Below, one piece after another: positions 8,296 through 16,665 of a stretch of DNA of 34,202 nucleotides. This DNA is from Microbacteriaceae bacterium (GTDB lineage Bacteria > Actinomycetota > Actinomycetes > Actinomycetales > Microbacteriaceae). Below the pieces are notes generated by a model that was given only the letters and a program-made list of their open reading frames with translations, had not been told where the DNA came from and searched no databases. Position numbers and translations under genes: made by a program. How positions within the stretch are numbered: position 1 is the first letter of the stretch; each line of letters opens with the position of its first letter. The stretch covers positions 1-34,202 of the forward strand of contig CANGDL010000015.1 of assembly GCA_947452675.1 (NCBI GenBank), read 5' to 3'.

Positions 8296-8423
8296 GAGGC
8301 CCCTTTGGCTGGAGTTGATTTCTGGATTAACTATCTACCTGCCAAGTTGCGTGTGGTTGACAAAACCGCTGTGAGAATGCTGAGAATCTAAAAACTCCTC
8401 GACTGGCAGTTACTCGGCGGATG

Positions 8424-8432
8424 TGGCATAAT
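8424..8432 (+). promoter_or_regulatory. Extended -10 of tRNA-Glu
   Basis: TGG CATAAT lies 18 nt before the tRNA. A poor -35 match, TGGCAG (8404-8409), is 17 nt upstream of the -10. The TGn extension would compensate for it. Confidence 0.5.
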
Positions 8433-8450
8433 CGACAGGTTGCAAAAAAC

Positions 8451-8523
8451 GGTCCCATCGTTTAGCGGCCTAGGACACCGCCCTCTCACGGCGGCAGCAG
8501 GGGTTCAAATCCCCTTGGGATCA
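8451..8523 (+). tRNA. tRNA-Glu (anticodon CTC)
   Basis: The 73-nt cloverleaf has acceptor GGTCCCA paired with TGGGATC (one G-T) and discriminator A. The anticodon stem CCGCC/GGCGG carries a CTCTCAC loop with CTC at 34-36. The T-arm AGGGG/CCCCT encloses TTCAAAT. No CCA is encoded. It is followed by its own terminator. Confidence 0.96.
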
Positions 8524-8528
8524 CGATT

Positions 8529-8562
8529 ACCTCTCTCGATGCTTAGTCTCGGGAGAGGTTTT
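8529..8562 (+). terminator. Terminator after tRNA-Glu
   Basis: ACCTCTC (8529-8535) pairs with GAGAGGT (8553-8559). The stem extends inward by four more pairs, one of them a wobble, to a 9-nt loop. TTTTCC follows. Confidence 0.82.
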
Positions 8563-8601
8563 CCTTTATCCGGTTTAGTAGAACCGTTTATTTGACCACT
8601 C

Positions 8602-9831
8602 TTATTTAGTCAGGCGCAGGCGCGTGACACCCGCAAAAATCACAATCAAAAACACCGGGATGAGTGCGGCTAGGTTTAGCCCCAAGAACATGAACGCGGT
8701 CACGATGGTACCGGCGACGGCCCCACCAAAGGCACCCGAAAGATTCATTAGGGAATCGCTCAGACCCTGGACGTTGGTCTTTTCTTCAACCGGAAGTGTG
8801 GCTGTCAAAAGGGCGGCGCCACCAACTGTGGAAGCCGACCATCCGAGACCCAAAAGGAACAAACCTATTGTCACGAGGGTGCGATCATTCTGACCGAATC
8901 CGGCAACAGCCAAGGCGGCGACATAAATCGCTTGGCCAAGTATCACGGTTTGAACGCGACCGAGCTTGTCTGAAAGCCAACCAAACACCGGCGAGAATGC
9001 ATACATGCCCGCGATGTGAAGGCTGATGGTGAAGCCAACGATGACAAGGTCAAAGCCCATGGCCTTCATGTGAATCGGAGTCATCGACATGACCGAAACC
9101 ATGATCATGTGGCTCAGAGCGATCGCACTAATGGCGAATGCCGCCCTCGGGTATTTCTTTAGCGTTGCAATTGCGGTCGCAAAAGAGGTTTTGCCCTTGG
9201 TTTTCGCCGCGTTCAACTGCTTGGCGACCAATAGTGGGTCAGGGCGCAGGCCAAACCAGAAGACCGAAGTTGCGGCAATTTGGGAAACGATGGTGAATAG
9301 GAACGGCCCGGTCATCGACGGAAGGCCAAGTGCATGTCCAATGATTTCACCGGGGCCGAACATGTTTGGGCCGATTACCGCGCCAAAGGTCGTTGCCCAA
9401 ACCACAACCGATAGGTCACGGCCGGTGGAGCGGCTGGATGGGAGGTCGGTGGCGGCAAAGCGAGCCTGCAAGCCAACGGCCGAACCGGCGCCCAACAAAA
9501 ACAGTGCTAGCAATAGCAGTGGGAAAACTTGAACTGCGGCCGCAGTGATCACCAGCGATGCGCCCGTGATCGCGAGGGCTGCTCCCGTGGCCAGCGAGAC
9601 GCGGCGGCCGCGCTTGAATGCCAATCTGGCTAGGGGGATAGCCCAGGTGGCCGCGCCTAAAGTGCTGAAGGTGGCTGCAGAACCGGCCCAACTTGGTGAC
9701 CCGGATAGATGCGCTGCGAGCAGAGAGCCGATTGAGAGCGTCGAACCTAAACCGAAGCCTGAGAGCACCTGCCCTGCGGTCAAAACTCGGATGGTCTTTT
9801 TCTGGAGAAAATCCAGGCCGTTATCGCTCAT
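8602..9831 (-). CDS. MFS transporter
   Basis: The 409-residue protein has about twelve hydrophobic segments arranged as two sets of six, with a more polar middle loop near residue 205-225 (KQLNAAKTKGKTS). MFS motif A relatives are visible in both halves: RLAFKRGRRVSL after TM2 and GWLSDKLGRVQT after TM8. It therefore belongs to the major facilitator superfamily of proton-coupled or facilitated transporters in the cytoplasmic membrane. The acidic residue usual in first-half motif A is missing. Nothing shows the substrate; drug efflux is a common guess for such proteins but is not supported here. The ATG lacks a Shine-Dalgarno sequence and lies 6 nt after TAGGCT, which predicts a leaderless transcript. 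It is divergent from leuC. Confidence 0.9.
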   Translation of the reverse strand: MSDNGLDFLQKKTIRVLTAGQVLSGFGLGSTLSIGSLLAAHLSGSPSWAGSAATFSTLGAATWAIPLARLAFKRGRRVSLATGAALAITGASLVITAAAVQVFPLLLLALFLLGAGSAVGLQARFAATDLPSSRSTGRDLSVVVWATTFGAVIGPNMFGPGEIIGHALGLPSMTGPFLFTIVSQIAATSVFWFGLRPDPLLVAKQLNAAKTKGKTSFATAIATLKKYPRAAFAISAIALSHMIMVSVMSMTPIHMKAMGFDLVIVGFTISLHIAGMYAFSPVFGWLSDKLGRVQTVILGQAIYVAALAVAGFGQNDRTLVTIGLFLLGLGWSASTVGGAALLTATLPVEEKTNVQGLSDSLMNLSGAFGGAVAGTIVTAFMFLGLNLAALIPVFLIVIFAGVTRLRLTK

Positions 9832-9837
9832 CTGGCC

Positions 9838-9843
9838 AGCCTA
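9838..9843 (-). promoter_or_regulatory. Leaderless-type -10 for the MFS gene
   Basis: TAGGCT on the minus strand, then 6 nt, then ATG. The same hexamer and spacing occur before thiL and dapE. Confidence 0.5.
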
Positions 9844-9905
9844 TACCGAAGCATTCTGCCCGCTCGCGAGGTAAACTTTTAGTTCAATCGTTTTGAGGTG
9901 TTTGT

Positions 9906-11336
9906 ATGACAAATAAGCCGTTAACTCTGGCCGAAAAGGTGTGGAACGACCACTTGGTCGCCAAGGGTGAAAATGGTTCGCCCGACCTGCTCTACATCGA
10001 CCTGCACCTAGTTCACGAGGTCACGAGCCCGCAAGCTTTCGACGGCCTCCGCCTCGCCGGCCGCCCGGTTCGTCGGCTCGACCAAACCATCGCCACCGAA
10101 GACCACAACACTCCTACCTGGGACATCGACAAGCCAATTGCCGACGTAACCAGCCGCACCCAGATCAATGCACTTCGCGAGAATGCCAAGGAGTTCGGTG
10201 TTCGCATCCACTCGCTGGGTGATGCTGAGCAGGGCATTGTTCATGTGGTTGGCCCGCAGCTTGGCTTGACCATGCCGGGCATCACAGTTGTCTGTGGCGA
10301 TTCACACACCTCGACCCACGGCGCATTCGGAGCGCTGGCAATGGGCATCGGCACCTCGGAGGTTGAGCACGTGCTCGCCACCTCGACTCTTCCGCTTCAG
10401 CCGTTCAAGACCATGGCGATCAACGTTGAAGGAACCCTACGCCCAGGAGTCACCGCCAAGGACATCATCCTTGCCGTGATTGCCAAGATTGGAACCGGCG
10501 GCGGTCAGGGTTATGTGCTCGAATACCGCGGCAGCGCCATCCGTGCCCTTTCGATGGAAGCCCGCATGACCATCTGCAACATGTCCATCGAGGCCGGTGC
10601 GCGCGCCGGAATGGTTGCGCCTGACCAGATCACCTATGACTACCTCGAGGGGCGCCCGCATGCTCCACAGGGCGCCGACTGGGATGAAGCGATCGCTTAC
10701 TGGAACACCCTGCCGACCGATGAGGGTGCCAAGTTCGACGCCGAGGTTTTTCTCGACGCAAACACGCTTGACCCTTTCGTAACCTGGGGAACAAACCCTG
10801 GTCAAGGCGTCAGCCTGAACGATTCCGTGCCTAGCCCAGATGACTTCGTCGATCCGAACGACAAGGCTGCTGCCGTTCGCGCCCTTGAATACATGGACCT
10901 AACCCCGGGTACCAAAATGAAGGACATCGCAGTAAACACCGTATTCCTAGGTTCTTGCACCAACAGCCGAATCGAAGATCTGCGCGCAGCGGCGGCAATC
11001 ATCGAGGGCAAGACCAAGGCCGAAGGCGTTCGTTTCATGGTCGTGCCTGGCTCAGCCAAGGTTCGCCTACAGGCTGAGGCCGAGGGGCTGGACAAGATCT
11101 TCAAAGACTTCGGTGCCGAGTGGCGTTTTGCTGGTTGCTCGATGTGTCTAGGAATGAACCCAGACCAGCTGGCTCCGGGGGAGCGTTCGGCTTCAACCTC
11201 AAACCGAAACTTCGAAGGTCGCCAGGGCAAGGGCGCTCGCACCCACCTCGTGTCACCTTTGGTTGCCGCAGCCACAGCCATTCGCGGAACCCTTTCGGCA
11301 CCGGCAGATCTAATCGACTCAGCGGAGGCCAACTAA
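9906..11336 (+). CDS. leuC: 3-isopropylmalate dehydratase large subunit
   Basis: The protein has 476 residues, standard for bacterial LeuC. With LeuD it forms the enzyme that isomerises 2-isopropylmalate to 3-isopropylmalate in leucine synthesis. The [4Fe-4S] ligands are visible as C351 in GSCTNSR and C411 and C414 in [29 protein letters not shown] (128-145) is the other aconitase-family signature. GAGGTG at 9895-9900 gives a good Shine-Dalgarno sequence 5 nt before the ATG, unlike many neighbours. A TAAACT hexamer at 9872-9877 could be the -10, with a leader of roughly 20 nt. I see no leader peptide, attenuator or T-box. The stop overlaps leuD as TAATG. Confidence 0.97.
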   Translation: MTNKPLTLAEKVWNDHLVAKGENGSPDLLYIDLHLVHEVTSPQAFDGLRLAGRPVRRLDQTIATEDHNTPTWDIDKPIADVTSRTQINALRENAKEFGVRIHSLGDAEQGIVHVVGPQLGLTMPGITVVCGDSHTSTHGAFGALAMGIGTSEVEHVLATSTLPLQPFKTMAINVEGTLRPGVTAKDIILAVIAKIGTGGGQGYVLEYRGSAIRALSMEARMTICNMSIEAGARAGMVAPDQITYDYLEGRPHAPQGADWDEAIAYWNTLPTDEGAKFDAEVFLDANTLDPFVTWGTNPGQGVSLNDSVPSPDDFVDPNDKAAAVRALEYMDLTPGTKMKDIAVNTVFLGSCTNSRIEDLRAAAAIIEGKTKAEGVRFMVVPGSAKVRLQAEAEGLDKIFKDFGAEWRFAGCSMCLGMNPDQLAPGERSASTSNRNFEGRQGKGARTHLVSPLVAAATAIRGTLSAPADLIDSAEAN

Positions 11337-11935
11337 TGGAAAAGTTTGAAGTTTTCACAGGCGTCGGCGCACCACTTCGCCGAAGCAACGTTGACACCGA
11401 CCAGATCATCCCGGCGGTGTATCTGAAGCGCATCACCAAGACCGGCTTTGAAGATGCTCTCTTCGCCGCCTGGCGCAACGACCCTGAGTTCGTGCTGAAC
11501 CAGGATGCCTATAAGCACGCGCAGGTTTTGGTTGCTGGTCCAGATTTTGGAACCGGTTCAAGCCGCGAGCACGCGGTTTGGGCGCTTCGAGACTACGGCT
11601 TCAAGTGTGTTCTATCTTCTAAGTTCGCCGACATCTTCCGAGGCAACTCGGGCAAGCAAGGTCTCATCGCCGGCGAAATCACCGATGCTGACACCGAGAA
11701 GCTCTGGGCTGCGCTGGAGGCAAATCCTGGAGCCTCGATAACCATCAACTTGGTCGAGCAGACCGCCACGATTGGTGACCTAGTCGTCCACTTCGAGATT
11801 GACGAATACACTAAATGGCGTCTGTTAGAGGGCTTGGATGACATCGGGCTCACCTTGAGAGACGAACAAGCCATTACTGATTTTGAAGCCAAGCGTCCTA
11901 ACTGGATGCCTAAAACCTTGCCAGCGAAACACTAA
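11336..11935 (+). CDS. leuD: 3-isopropylmalate dehydratase small subunit
   Basis: The 199-residue protein is the usual length for LeuD. The ATG shares its A with the leuC stop; the frame is also open upstream, but that part lies within leuC. Family signatures are [17 protein letters not shown] near residue 16-32 and the substrate-selecting region around [17 protein letters not shown], followed by a [19 protein letters not shown] segment. It forms a heterodimer with LeuC in the cytoplasm. The 1-nt overlap predicts coupled translation, which would help keep the two subunits equimolar. Confidence 0.97.
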   Translation: MEKFEVFTGVGAPLRRSNVDTDQIIPAVYLKRITKTGFEDALFAAWRNDPEFVLNQDAYKHAQVLVAGPDFGTGSSREHAVWALRDYGFKCVLSSKFADIFRGNSGKQGLIAGEITDADTEKLWAALEANPGASITINLVEQTATIGDLVVHFEIDEYTKWRLLEGLDDIGLTLRDEQAITDFEAKRPNWMPKTLPAKH

Positions 11936-11943
11936 GGAGACCC

Positions 11944-13257
11944 ATGAGTCAGATCACCGTTCACGGTGGCAAGCCACTTATCGGTCGAGTTGACGTAAAG
12001 GGCGCTAAGAACCTGGTCACCAAGGCCATGGTTGCCGCTCTGCTAGGCGAATCGGCCAGCGTTCTCAAGGATGTTCCATTCATCAGCGACGTCGAGATTG
12101 TTTCGCGACTTCTTCAGCTTCACGGCGTCGTAATCGAGCACGGCGCCGACGGTGTGATGACTCTCGACCCGACCAAGGTCGCCTCGGCACGGATGGCCGA
12201 CATCGATGCTCACGCAGGTTCATCGAGAATTCCAATTCTGTTCTGTGGTCCTTTGCTGCACCGTCTCGGCGAGGCTTTCATCCCTGGTCTTGGTGGTTGC
12301 CACATCGGCGACCGCCCAATCGACTTCCACTTCGAGGTTCTGCGCAACTTTGGCGCGGTCATTGAAGAGCTTGAGAATGGAACCCGCCTGTCGGCCCCTA
12401 AGGGTCTTCACGGAGCCAAGATTAAGTTGCCATACCCATCAGTTGGCGCAACCGAGCAGGTGCTCTTGACCGCAGTGCGTGCCGAGGGTCTCACCGAACT
12501 TTCAGGTGCTGCTATTGAACCCGAAATCATGGATCTAATTGCGATCTTGCAGAAGATGGGTGCAATCATCTCGGTTGACACAGACCGCGTGATTCGCATC
12601 GAAGGCGTCAAGGAGCTCAAGGGTTACTCTCACCGAGCAATTTTTGACCGCAACGAAGCAGCTTCATGGGCATGTGCTGCTCTGGCAACCAATGGCGACA
12701 TCTTCGTCGGTGGCGCCCGCCAGCAAGACATGACCACATTCCTCAACGTTTATCGCAAGGTTGGCGGAGCGTTCGAAATCGAGGATGATGGAATTCGCTT
12801 CTGGCACCCGGGTGGTGACCTGAAGCCGGTGGTTCTCGAGACCGATGTGCACCCTGGCTTTATGACTGACTGGCAGCAACCATTGGTCGTCGCTCTAACT
12901 CAGGCAAAAGGCCTATCGATCATCCACGAGACCGTTTATGAAAACCGATTTGGATTCACCGATGCCCTGGTTCAAATGGGCGCGCAGATTCAGATCTATA
13001 AAGAGTGTTTGGGAGGCACCGCTTGCCGATTCGGGCAGCGCAACTTCAACCACTCAGCTGTTATCTCTGGCCCGACGCCACTTCACGCCGCCGACATCCG
13101 CGTTCCTGATTTGCGAGGTGGATTCAGTCACATGGTTGCGGCGCTTGCTGCCAAGGGAACCTCACACGTAACGAACGTTCAGTTAATCTCGCGTGGTTAT
13201 GAGCACTTCTTGCAGAAGCTCACCGACCTTGGCGCCGACTTTAGCTATACCGAATAG
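11944..13257 (+). CDS. murA: UDP-N-acetylglucosamine 1-carboxyvinyltransferase
   Basis: MurA transfers enolpyruvate from PEP to UDP-GlcNAc, the first committed step of peptidoglycan synthesis. The protein has 437 residues, slightly longer than the usual 420. VKGAKN (18-23) is the N-terminal substrate motif. The catalytic loop reads GGCHIGDRPIDFH with C119, the position of E. coli Cys115, so fosfomycin alkylation should be possible; actinobacteria often carry Asp there instead. The EPSP-synthase-like repeats continue through YENRFGFTDAL and the C-terminal DLRGGFSHMVAALA. AAGGAG at 11934-11939 overlaps the leuD stop and sits 4 nt before the ATG. The gene is co-directional with leuCD and plsC. 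Confidence 0.95.
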   Translation: MSQITVHGGKPLIGRVDVKGAKNLVTKAMVAALLGESASVLKDVPFISDVEIVSRLLQLHGVVIEHGADGVMTLDPTKVASARMADIDAHAGSSRIPILFCGPLLHRLGEAFIPGLGGCHIGDRPIDFHFEVLRNFGAVIEELENGTRLSAPKGLHGAKIKLPYPSVGATEQVLLTAVRAEGLTELSGAAIEPEIMDLIAILQKMGAIISVDTDRVIRIEGVKELKGYSHRAIFDRNEAASWACAALATNGDIFVGGARQQDMTTFLNVYRKVGGAFEIEDDGIRFWHPGGDLKPVVLETDVHPGFMTDWQQPLVVALTQAKGLSIIHETVYENRFGFTDALVQMGAQIQIYKECLGGTACRFGQRNFNHSAVISGPTPLHAADIRVPDLRGGFSHMVAALAAKGTSHVTNVQLISRGYEHFLQKLTDLGADFSYTE

Positions 13258-13265
13258 GTCAAAGC

Positions 13266-14075
13266 GTGGCCAAGAAGACCAATCGCGAATATCTTCGAAT
13301 GCCGAAGATAAATCCGGCTGAGCGTCACTTTGTTTTGATGCTGGTTGCATCAATATTGATTCCATTGGTTCGCACCTTGTTCAAATTGGTTCCAACCGGC
13401 CAAGAGAAACTGCCTAAAAAAGGTGCCTTTGTATTGGTTTCGAATCACGTAACTAACGTTGATGCTTTCGCAATGGCCTACTTTGTATATGTCACGTTGA
13501 AGCGCGCTCCGCACTTTTTGGCCAAGGGCAGCTTGTTCAAGCTTCCGATTATTGGTTCAGCCCTGCGTGCCGCAGGGCAGATTCCCGTCTATCGTGGTGG
13601 CCAGCGAAACGACGAACCTCTGCGTGCGGCCCACGCATACTTAGATGCTGGCCACTGCATCTCGATATTCCCAGAGGGCACCCTAACCCGCGACCCCGAC
13701 CTATGGCCTATGCGCGGCAAGACCGGTGCGGTTCGATTGGCCCTTGAGACCAACGTGCCGGTTTATCCGGTGGCGCACTGGGGCAGCGAGAAAGTATTGC
13801 CACAGTATGGAGCCAAGTTCCGACCTGGTTTTTGGAAGCCGGTGCGAATGGTGGTCGGGGATGAAATCGACCTAACTCTTTACCGAGGCAAGAAACTAAC
13901 GCCAGCAGAGGTTCATGAAGCGACTGAGCTCGTCATGCATCGCATCACCGAGTTGGTTTCGCAACTCCGAGGAACCGTGCCTCCGCAAGAGCTTTGGGAC
14001 CCGGCCAATCACGGTCAAACACAGACCGGAAACTTTAGAAAAGCAGAGAAGCACAACAAGAAAGCGAAGAACTAA
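13266..14075 (+). CDS. plsC: 1-acyl-sn-glycerol-3-phosphate acyltransferase family protein
   Basis: The 269-residue protein uses a GTG start 8 nt after murA. The catalytic NHxxxxD motif is NHVTNVD near residue 60, followed by the conserved IPVYRGGQRND block and FPEGTLTRD, which bind the glycerol-phosphate substrate. One hydrophobic segment (about 20-40) may anchor it to the membrane. PlsC acylates lysophosphatidate to phosphatidate in phospholipid synthesis, and the next gene, gpsA, supplies glycerol-3-phosphate, so the pair makes biochemical sense. The last 30 residues are rich in Lys, Asn and Gln. Weak Shine-Dalgarno pairing (AGG) suggests coupling with murA. The exact acyl acceptor is inferred. 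Confidence 0.88.
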   Translation: MAKKTNREYLRMPKINPAERHFVLMLVASILIPLVRTLFKLVPTGQEKLPKKGAFVLVSNHVTNVDAFAMAYFVYVTLKRAPHFLAKGSLFKLPIIGSALRAAGQIPVYRGGQRNDEPLRAAHAYLDAGHCISIFPEGTLTRDPDLWPMRGKTGAVRLALETNVPVYPVAHWGSEKVLPQYGAKFRPGFWKPVRMVVGDEIDLTLYRGKKLTPAEVHEATELVMHRITELVSQLRGTVPPQELWDPANHGQTQTGNFRKAEKHNKKAKN

Positions 14076-15079
14076 TGGCGAAAATTGCCGTGATGGGTGC
14101 AGGAAGTTGGGGCACCACCTTCGCCAAGGTGCTTGCCGACAACCCGGAGAACGAAGTTGTTCTTTGGGCTCGACGTTCAGATGTTGCCGATGAAATCAAT
14201 CAAGATCACCGCAACGGCGACTACCTACCAGGGATCCACCTGCCAAAGACTTTGAAGGCACACACTGATGTCGCAACCGTGTTGGCTGGCGCAGAGCTCG
14301 TGTTCCTCTCGGTTCCTTCGCAGTCGCTCAGAGGGAACCTCCAAGACTGGGGGCCATTGTTGCCGGCTGGCGCGATCCTGGTCAGCTTGATGAAGGGTGT
14401 CGAAAAGGAAACCGGGCTTCGCATGAGCGAAGTGATCGCATCGGTTACTGGATTTTCCGAATCGCAAATCGCGGTAGTTTCGGGACCGAACTTGGCCTTG
14501 GAAATCGCGCAGGGCCAGCCAGCGGCTTCCGTTGCCGCATCAACCAACAAAGCGGCGGCCGAAACCGTTGCCAAGGCGGCAAGCAACGACTATTTCACCA
14601 CCTTCATCAACAAGGATGTGATCGGCACCGAATTCGGCGGCATCCTTAAGAACCTAATCGCGGTGGCCATCGGAATCGTCAATGGCGTTGGCTATGGAGA
14701 GAACACCAAGGCCTCGATTATGACGCGAGGGCTTGCTGAAATTTCACGTTTTGCCGTTGCCTACGGTGCAAAGGCAACGACCATGGTCGGCCTGGCCGGT
14801 TTGGGTGACCTGATTGCAACCTCGGAATCACCGCTGTCACGAAATCACAAGGCCGGTGAAATGCTCGGCAAGGGCTATACCCTTCGCGAGGTGCTCCGCC
14901 GCATGTCTCAGACCGCAGAGGGCCTCTCTTCGGTTGCCCCAATCTTGCAGCTGGCTAAAGCCAAGGATGTCTCGATGCCGATTGTCGAACAGGTCCAGCT
15001 GGTGCTTGAGGGCAAGATGGACCCTAAGGATATCGCTCCGCACCTAACCACCGAAACCGACGGCCCGCAGGGCGAATAA
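14075..15079 (+). CDS. gpsA: Glycerol-3-phosphate dehydrogenase [NAD(P)+]
   Basis: GpsA reduces dihydroxyacetone phosphate to sn-glycerol-3-phosphate, the backbone of phospholipids. The Rossmann motif GAGSWGTTFA is at residues 8-17, with WARR and the DHRNGDYLPGIHLP region typical of the family after it. Further signatures are VSGPNLALEIAQGQP, the catalytic-lysine segment GGILKNLIAVAIG, and GLAGLGDLIAT with SRNHKAGEMLGKG. The length of 334 is standard. The ATG overlaps the plsC stop by one base (TAATG). It is cytoplasmic and part of the leuC-ddl run. Confidence 0.96.
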   Translation: MAKIAVMGAGSWGTTFAKVLADNPENEVVLWARRSDVADEINQDHRNGDYLPGIHLPKTLKAHTDVATVLAGAELVFLSVPSQSLRGNLQDWGPLLPAGAILVSLMKGVEKETGLRMSEVIASVTGFSESQIAVVSGPNLALEIAQGQPAASVAASTNKAAAETVAKAASNDYFTTFINKDVIGTEFGGILKNLIAVAIGIVNGVGYGENTKASIMTRGLAEISRFAVAYGAKATTMVGLAGLGDLIATSESPLSRNHKAGEMLGKGYTLREVLRRMSQTAEGLSSVAPILQLAKAKDVSMPIVEQVQLVLEGKMDPKDIAPHLTTETDGPQGE

Positions 15080-15081
15080 TT

Positions 15082-16170
15082 ATGGCCAAGTTGAATCTGG
15101 TTCTACTCTTCGGAGGTCGCTCAAGCGAGCACTCAATCTCATGTGCGACTGCCGCCGGCGTGCTTGGCGCCATCGACCGCAGCAAGTACAACGTCATCCC
15201 GGTTGGAATCACCAAGCAAGGTGTTTTTGTACCCGCTGCCGACGACGCCGCAAAGTGGGCACTTCGAAAAGGCAACCTTGCCACCGTTACCGATGAGGGG
15301 TCGCGAATTGAATTCGCGATGGACGGAAGTAGAGAAATAACTCGCCTTGACATTACAGGTGCGCGAAGCTCGCTAGGTCAGATTGATGTGGTTTTTCCAG
15401 TGCTACACGGCCCGTTCGGGGAGGATGGCACACTTCAAGGTTACTTAGAGTTGTTGGGCTTGCCTTATGTTGGCAACGGGGTTTTGGCATCGGCCGCCGG
15501 AATGGACAAAGAATTCACCAAGGCACTTTTCGAGTCAGCTGAAGTTCCGGTTACTCCTCACGTCGTGATTCATCAGCGCGACTGGCTGTCAAATCCCGGC
15601 GCATCACTAGATCAGGTGGCGAAGCTTGGCGAACTTCCGCTGTTTGTTAAGCCTGCGCGAGCAGGCTCATCCGTGGGTGTTTCAAAGGTAAAAGAGATGG
15701 CCGAATTCAAAGCGGCAGCCAAGCTCGCTTTCGAGAACGACAGCAAACTGGTTGTTGAAAAGGGTTTGGTTGGTCGCGAGGTTGAATGTGCGGTTATTTC
15801 TGGCCGCGGCGCTAGCGAACCTCGGGTTTCCATCGCCGGCGAAATTGTGGTCACTGGGCGAGACTTCTATGATTTCGAAGCAAAATACCAAGATGAGGAC
15901 TCGGTCGATCTCATCATTCCAGCCAAGCTAACCGATGCCGAACTAAACGAAATGCAGGGCATCGCTCGTAAGGCATTCAAGTCGCTAGGCTGCGAGGGGT
16001 TGGCGAGAGTCGACTTTTTCTTGACTGCCGATGGTTTTTTTGTGAATGAGATCAACACAATGCCTGGCTTTACGCCGCTATCGATGTTTCCATCGCTTTG
16101 GCAGGCAACGGGAATCGCCTATTCCGACCTGATTGATGAATTGATTTACCTGGCTCTAAACAAAAACTAG
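15082..16170 (+). CDS. ddl: D-alanine--D-alanine ligase
   Basis: Ddl joins two D-alanines with ATP for the peptidoglycan stem peptide. The 362-residue protein shows the ATP-grasp architecture: LLFGGRSSEHSIS at the N-terminus, HGPFGEDGTLQGYLE, the glycine-rich loop PARAGSSVGVSK, EVECAVISG and the metal/catalytic segment NEINTMPGFT near the end. It starts 2 nt after gpsA with little Shine-Dalgarno pairing, so it probably relies on coupling. It is the last gene of the co-directional run starting at leuC, and its TAG stop lies inside a hairpin shared with the converging DUF3515 gene. Confidence 0.96.
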   Translation: MAKLNLVLLFGGRSSEHSISCATAAGVLGAIDRSKYNVIPVGITKQGVFVPAADDAAKWALRKGNLATVTDEGSRIEFAMDGSREITRLDITGARSSLGQIDVVFPVLHGPFGEDGTLQGYLELLGLPYVGNGVLASAAGMDKEFTKALFESAEVPVTPHVVIHQRDWLSNPGASLDQVAKLGELPLFVKPARAGSSVGVSKVKEMAEFKAAAKLAFENDSKLVVEKGLVGREVECAVISGRGASEPRVSIAGEIVVTGRDFYDFEAKYQDEDSVDLIIPAKLTDAELNEMQGIARKAFKSLGCEGLARVDFFLTADGFFVNEINTMPGFTPLSMFPSLWQATGIAYSDLIDELIYLALNKN

Positions 16171-16189
16171 AGCTACGAACGTCTAGTTT
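16164..16189. terminator. Weak bidirectional hairpin between ddl and DUF3515
   Basis: AAACTAGA (16164-16171) pairs with TCTAGTTT (16182-16189) around a 10-nt loop. The A- and T-tracts make it usable in both directions. Both convergent genes have their TAG stop codon inside a stem arm. With only 8 bp, four of the six outermost being A-T, it is modest. Confidence 0.5.
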
Positions 16190-16647
16190 GAAACCGTCGA
16201 GCAATGCTTGGTGGCTTGGATGCTTTGAATTGCGGCACTCAAATCGCTCAGCGCAGTCACTCCGGCGACCTTTCTTGAGTCGACTATTACCTCAGTAGCT
16301 GGTTTTCGACCAAAGGTTATGAAGCGATACGAAGGTTTTTTGCTGTCATCAACCAGCCAGTCGACTCCGCTAGCGGTGACGCAGGGGAAAGCGCTTACGT
16401 CGACAGGCGGCAGGCCGCATCGCAGAATCACGCTGGTTGGGTTTCCCCAAGCTCCGGTTGCCTGAGCGTCGGTGGTTCGTTTGCTTTGATCGGCAACTTG
16501 CTCTGGCAGCCGCACGGAAATTTCGGCACAGGCTGGGTTATTCGAGTCTGGAGCGGCTTCGAGACTGATGGTCGCGGTGCAGGCTGAGAGCGAACCCGCC
16601 AAGGCAATGGCAGCGAATGTGGCTAGAGCGGTGCGTGAAATGTTCAT
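16183..16647 (-). CDS. DUF3515 family lipoprotein
   Basis: The 154-residue protein begins with a short basic end and hydrophobic core and has a lipobox LSAC with C23, so it should be an exported lipoprotein. The rest matches the actinobacterial DUF3515 family, including the ILRCGLPPV segment and the GVDWL...YRFITFGRKP region. Four further Cys (in NPACAEIS, ILRCGLPP, FPCVTAS and TKHCSTV) could form disulfides outside the cell. Its place between ddl and thiL is conserved in actinobacteria (from memory), which hints at an envelope role, but no function is established. The ATG is 7 nt after a TAGCCT hexamer and has no Shine-Dalgarno sequence. Confidence 0.82.
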   Translation of the reverse strand: MNISRTALATFAAIALAGSLSACTATISLEAAPDSNNPACAEISVRLPEQVADQSKRTTDAQATGAWGNPTSVILRCGLPPVDVSAFPCVTASGVDWLVDDSKKPSYRFITFGRKPATEVIVDSRKVAGVTALSDLSAAIQSIQATKHCSTVSN

Positions 16648-16653
16648 CGAGAA

Positions 16654-16660
16654 TAGGCTA
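16654..16660. promoter_or_regulatory. Shared palindromic -10 for thiL and the DUF3515 gene
   Basis: TAGGCTA reads TAGGCT (16654-16659) on the plus strand, 6 nt before the thiL GTG. It reads TAGCCT (16660-16655) on the minus strand, 7 nt before the DUF3515 ATG. The same base pairs can act as -10 in both directions, and both transcripts would be leaderless. Confidence 0.5.
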
Positions 16661-16665
16661 ACAGT

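Noticed and set aside
2827-8450. Genomic island with integrase and attachment sites
   Set aside because: I found no integrase, transposase or repeat of the tRNA 3' ends in or around the block.
9844-9905. Leucine leader peptide or T-box upstream of leuC
   Set aside because: The gap is short and has no Leu-codon run, no hairpin pair and no T-box core; only a -10-like hexamer and the ribosome site are seen.
10802-11332. 176-codon minus-strand ORF inside leuC
   Set aside because: It is fully antisense to leuC, with no recognisable domain and a Ser/Arg-rich composition typical of the opposite strand of a biased coding region.
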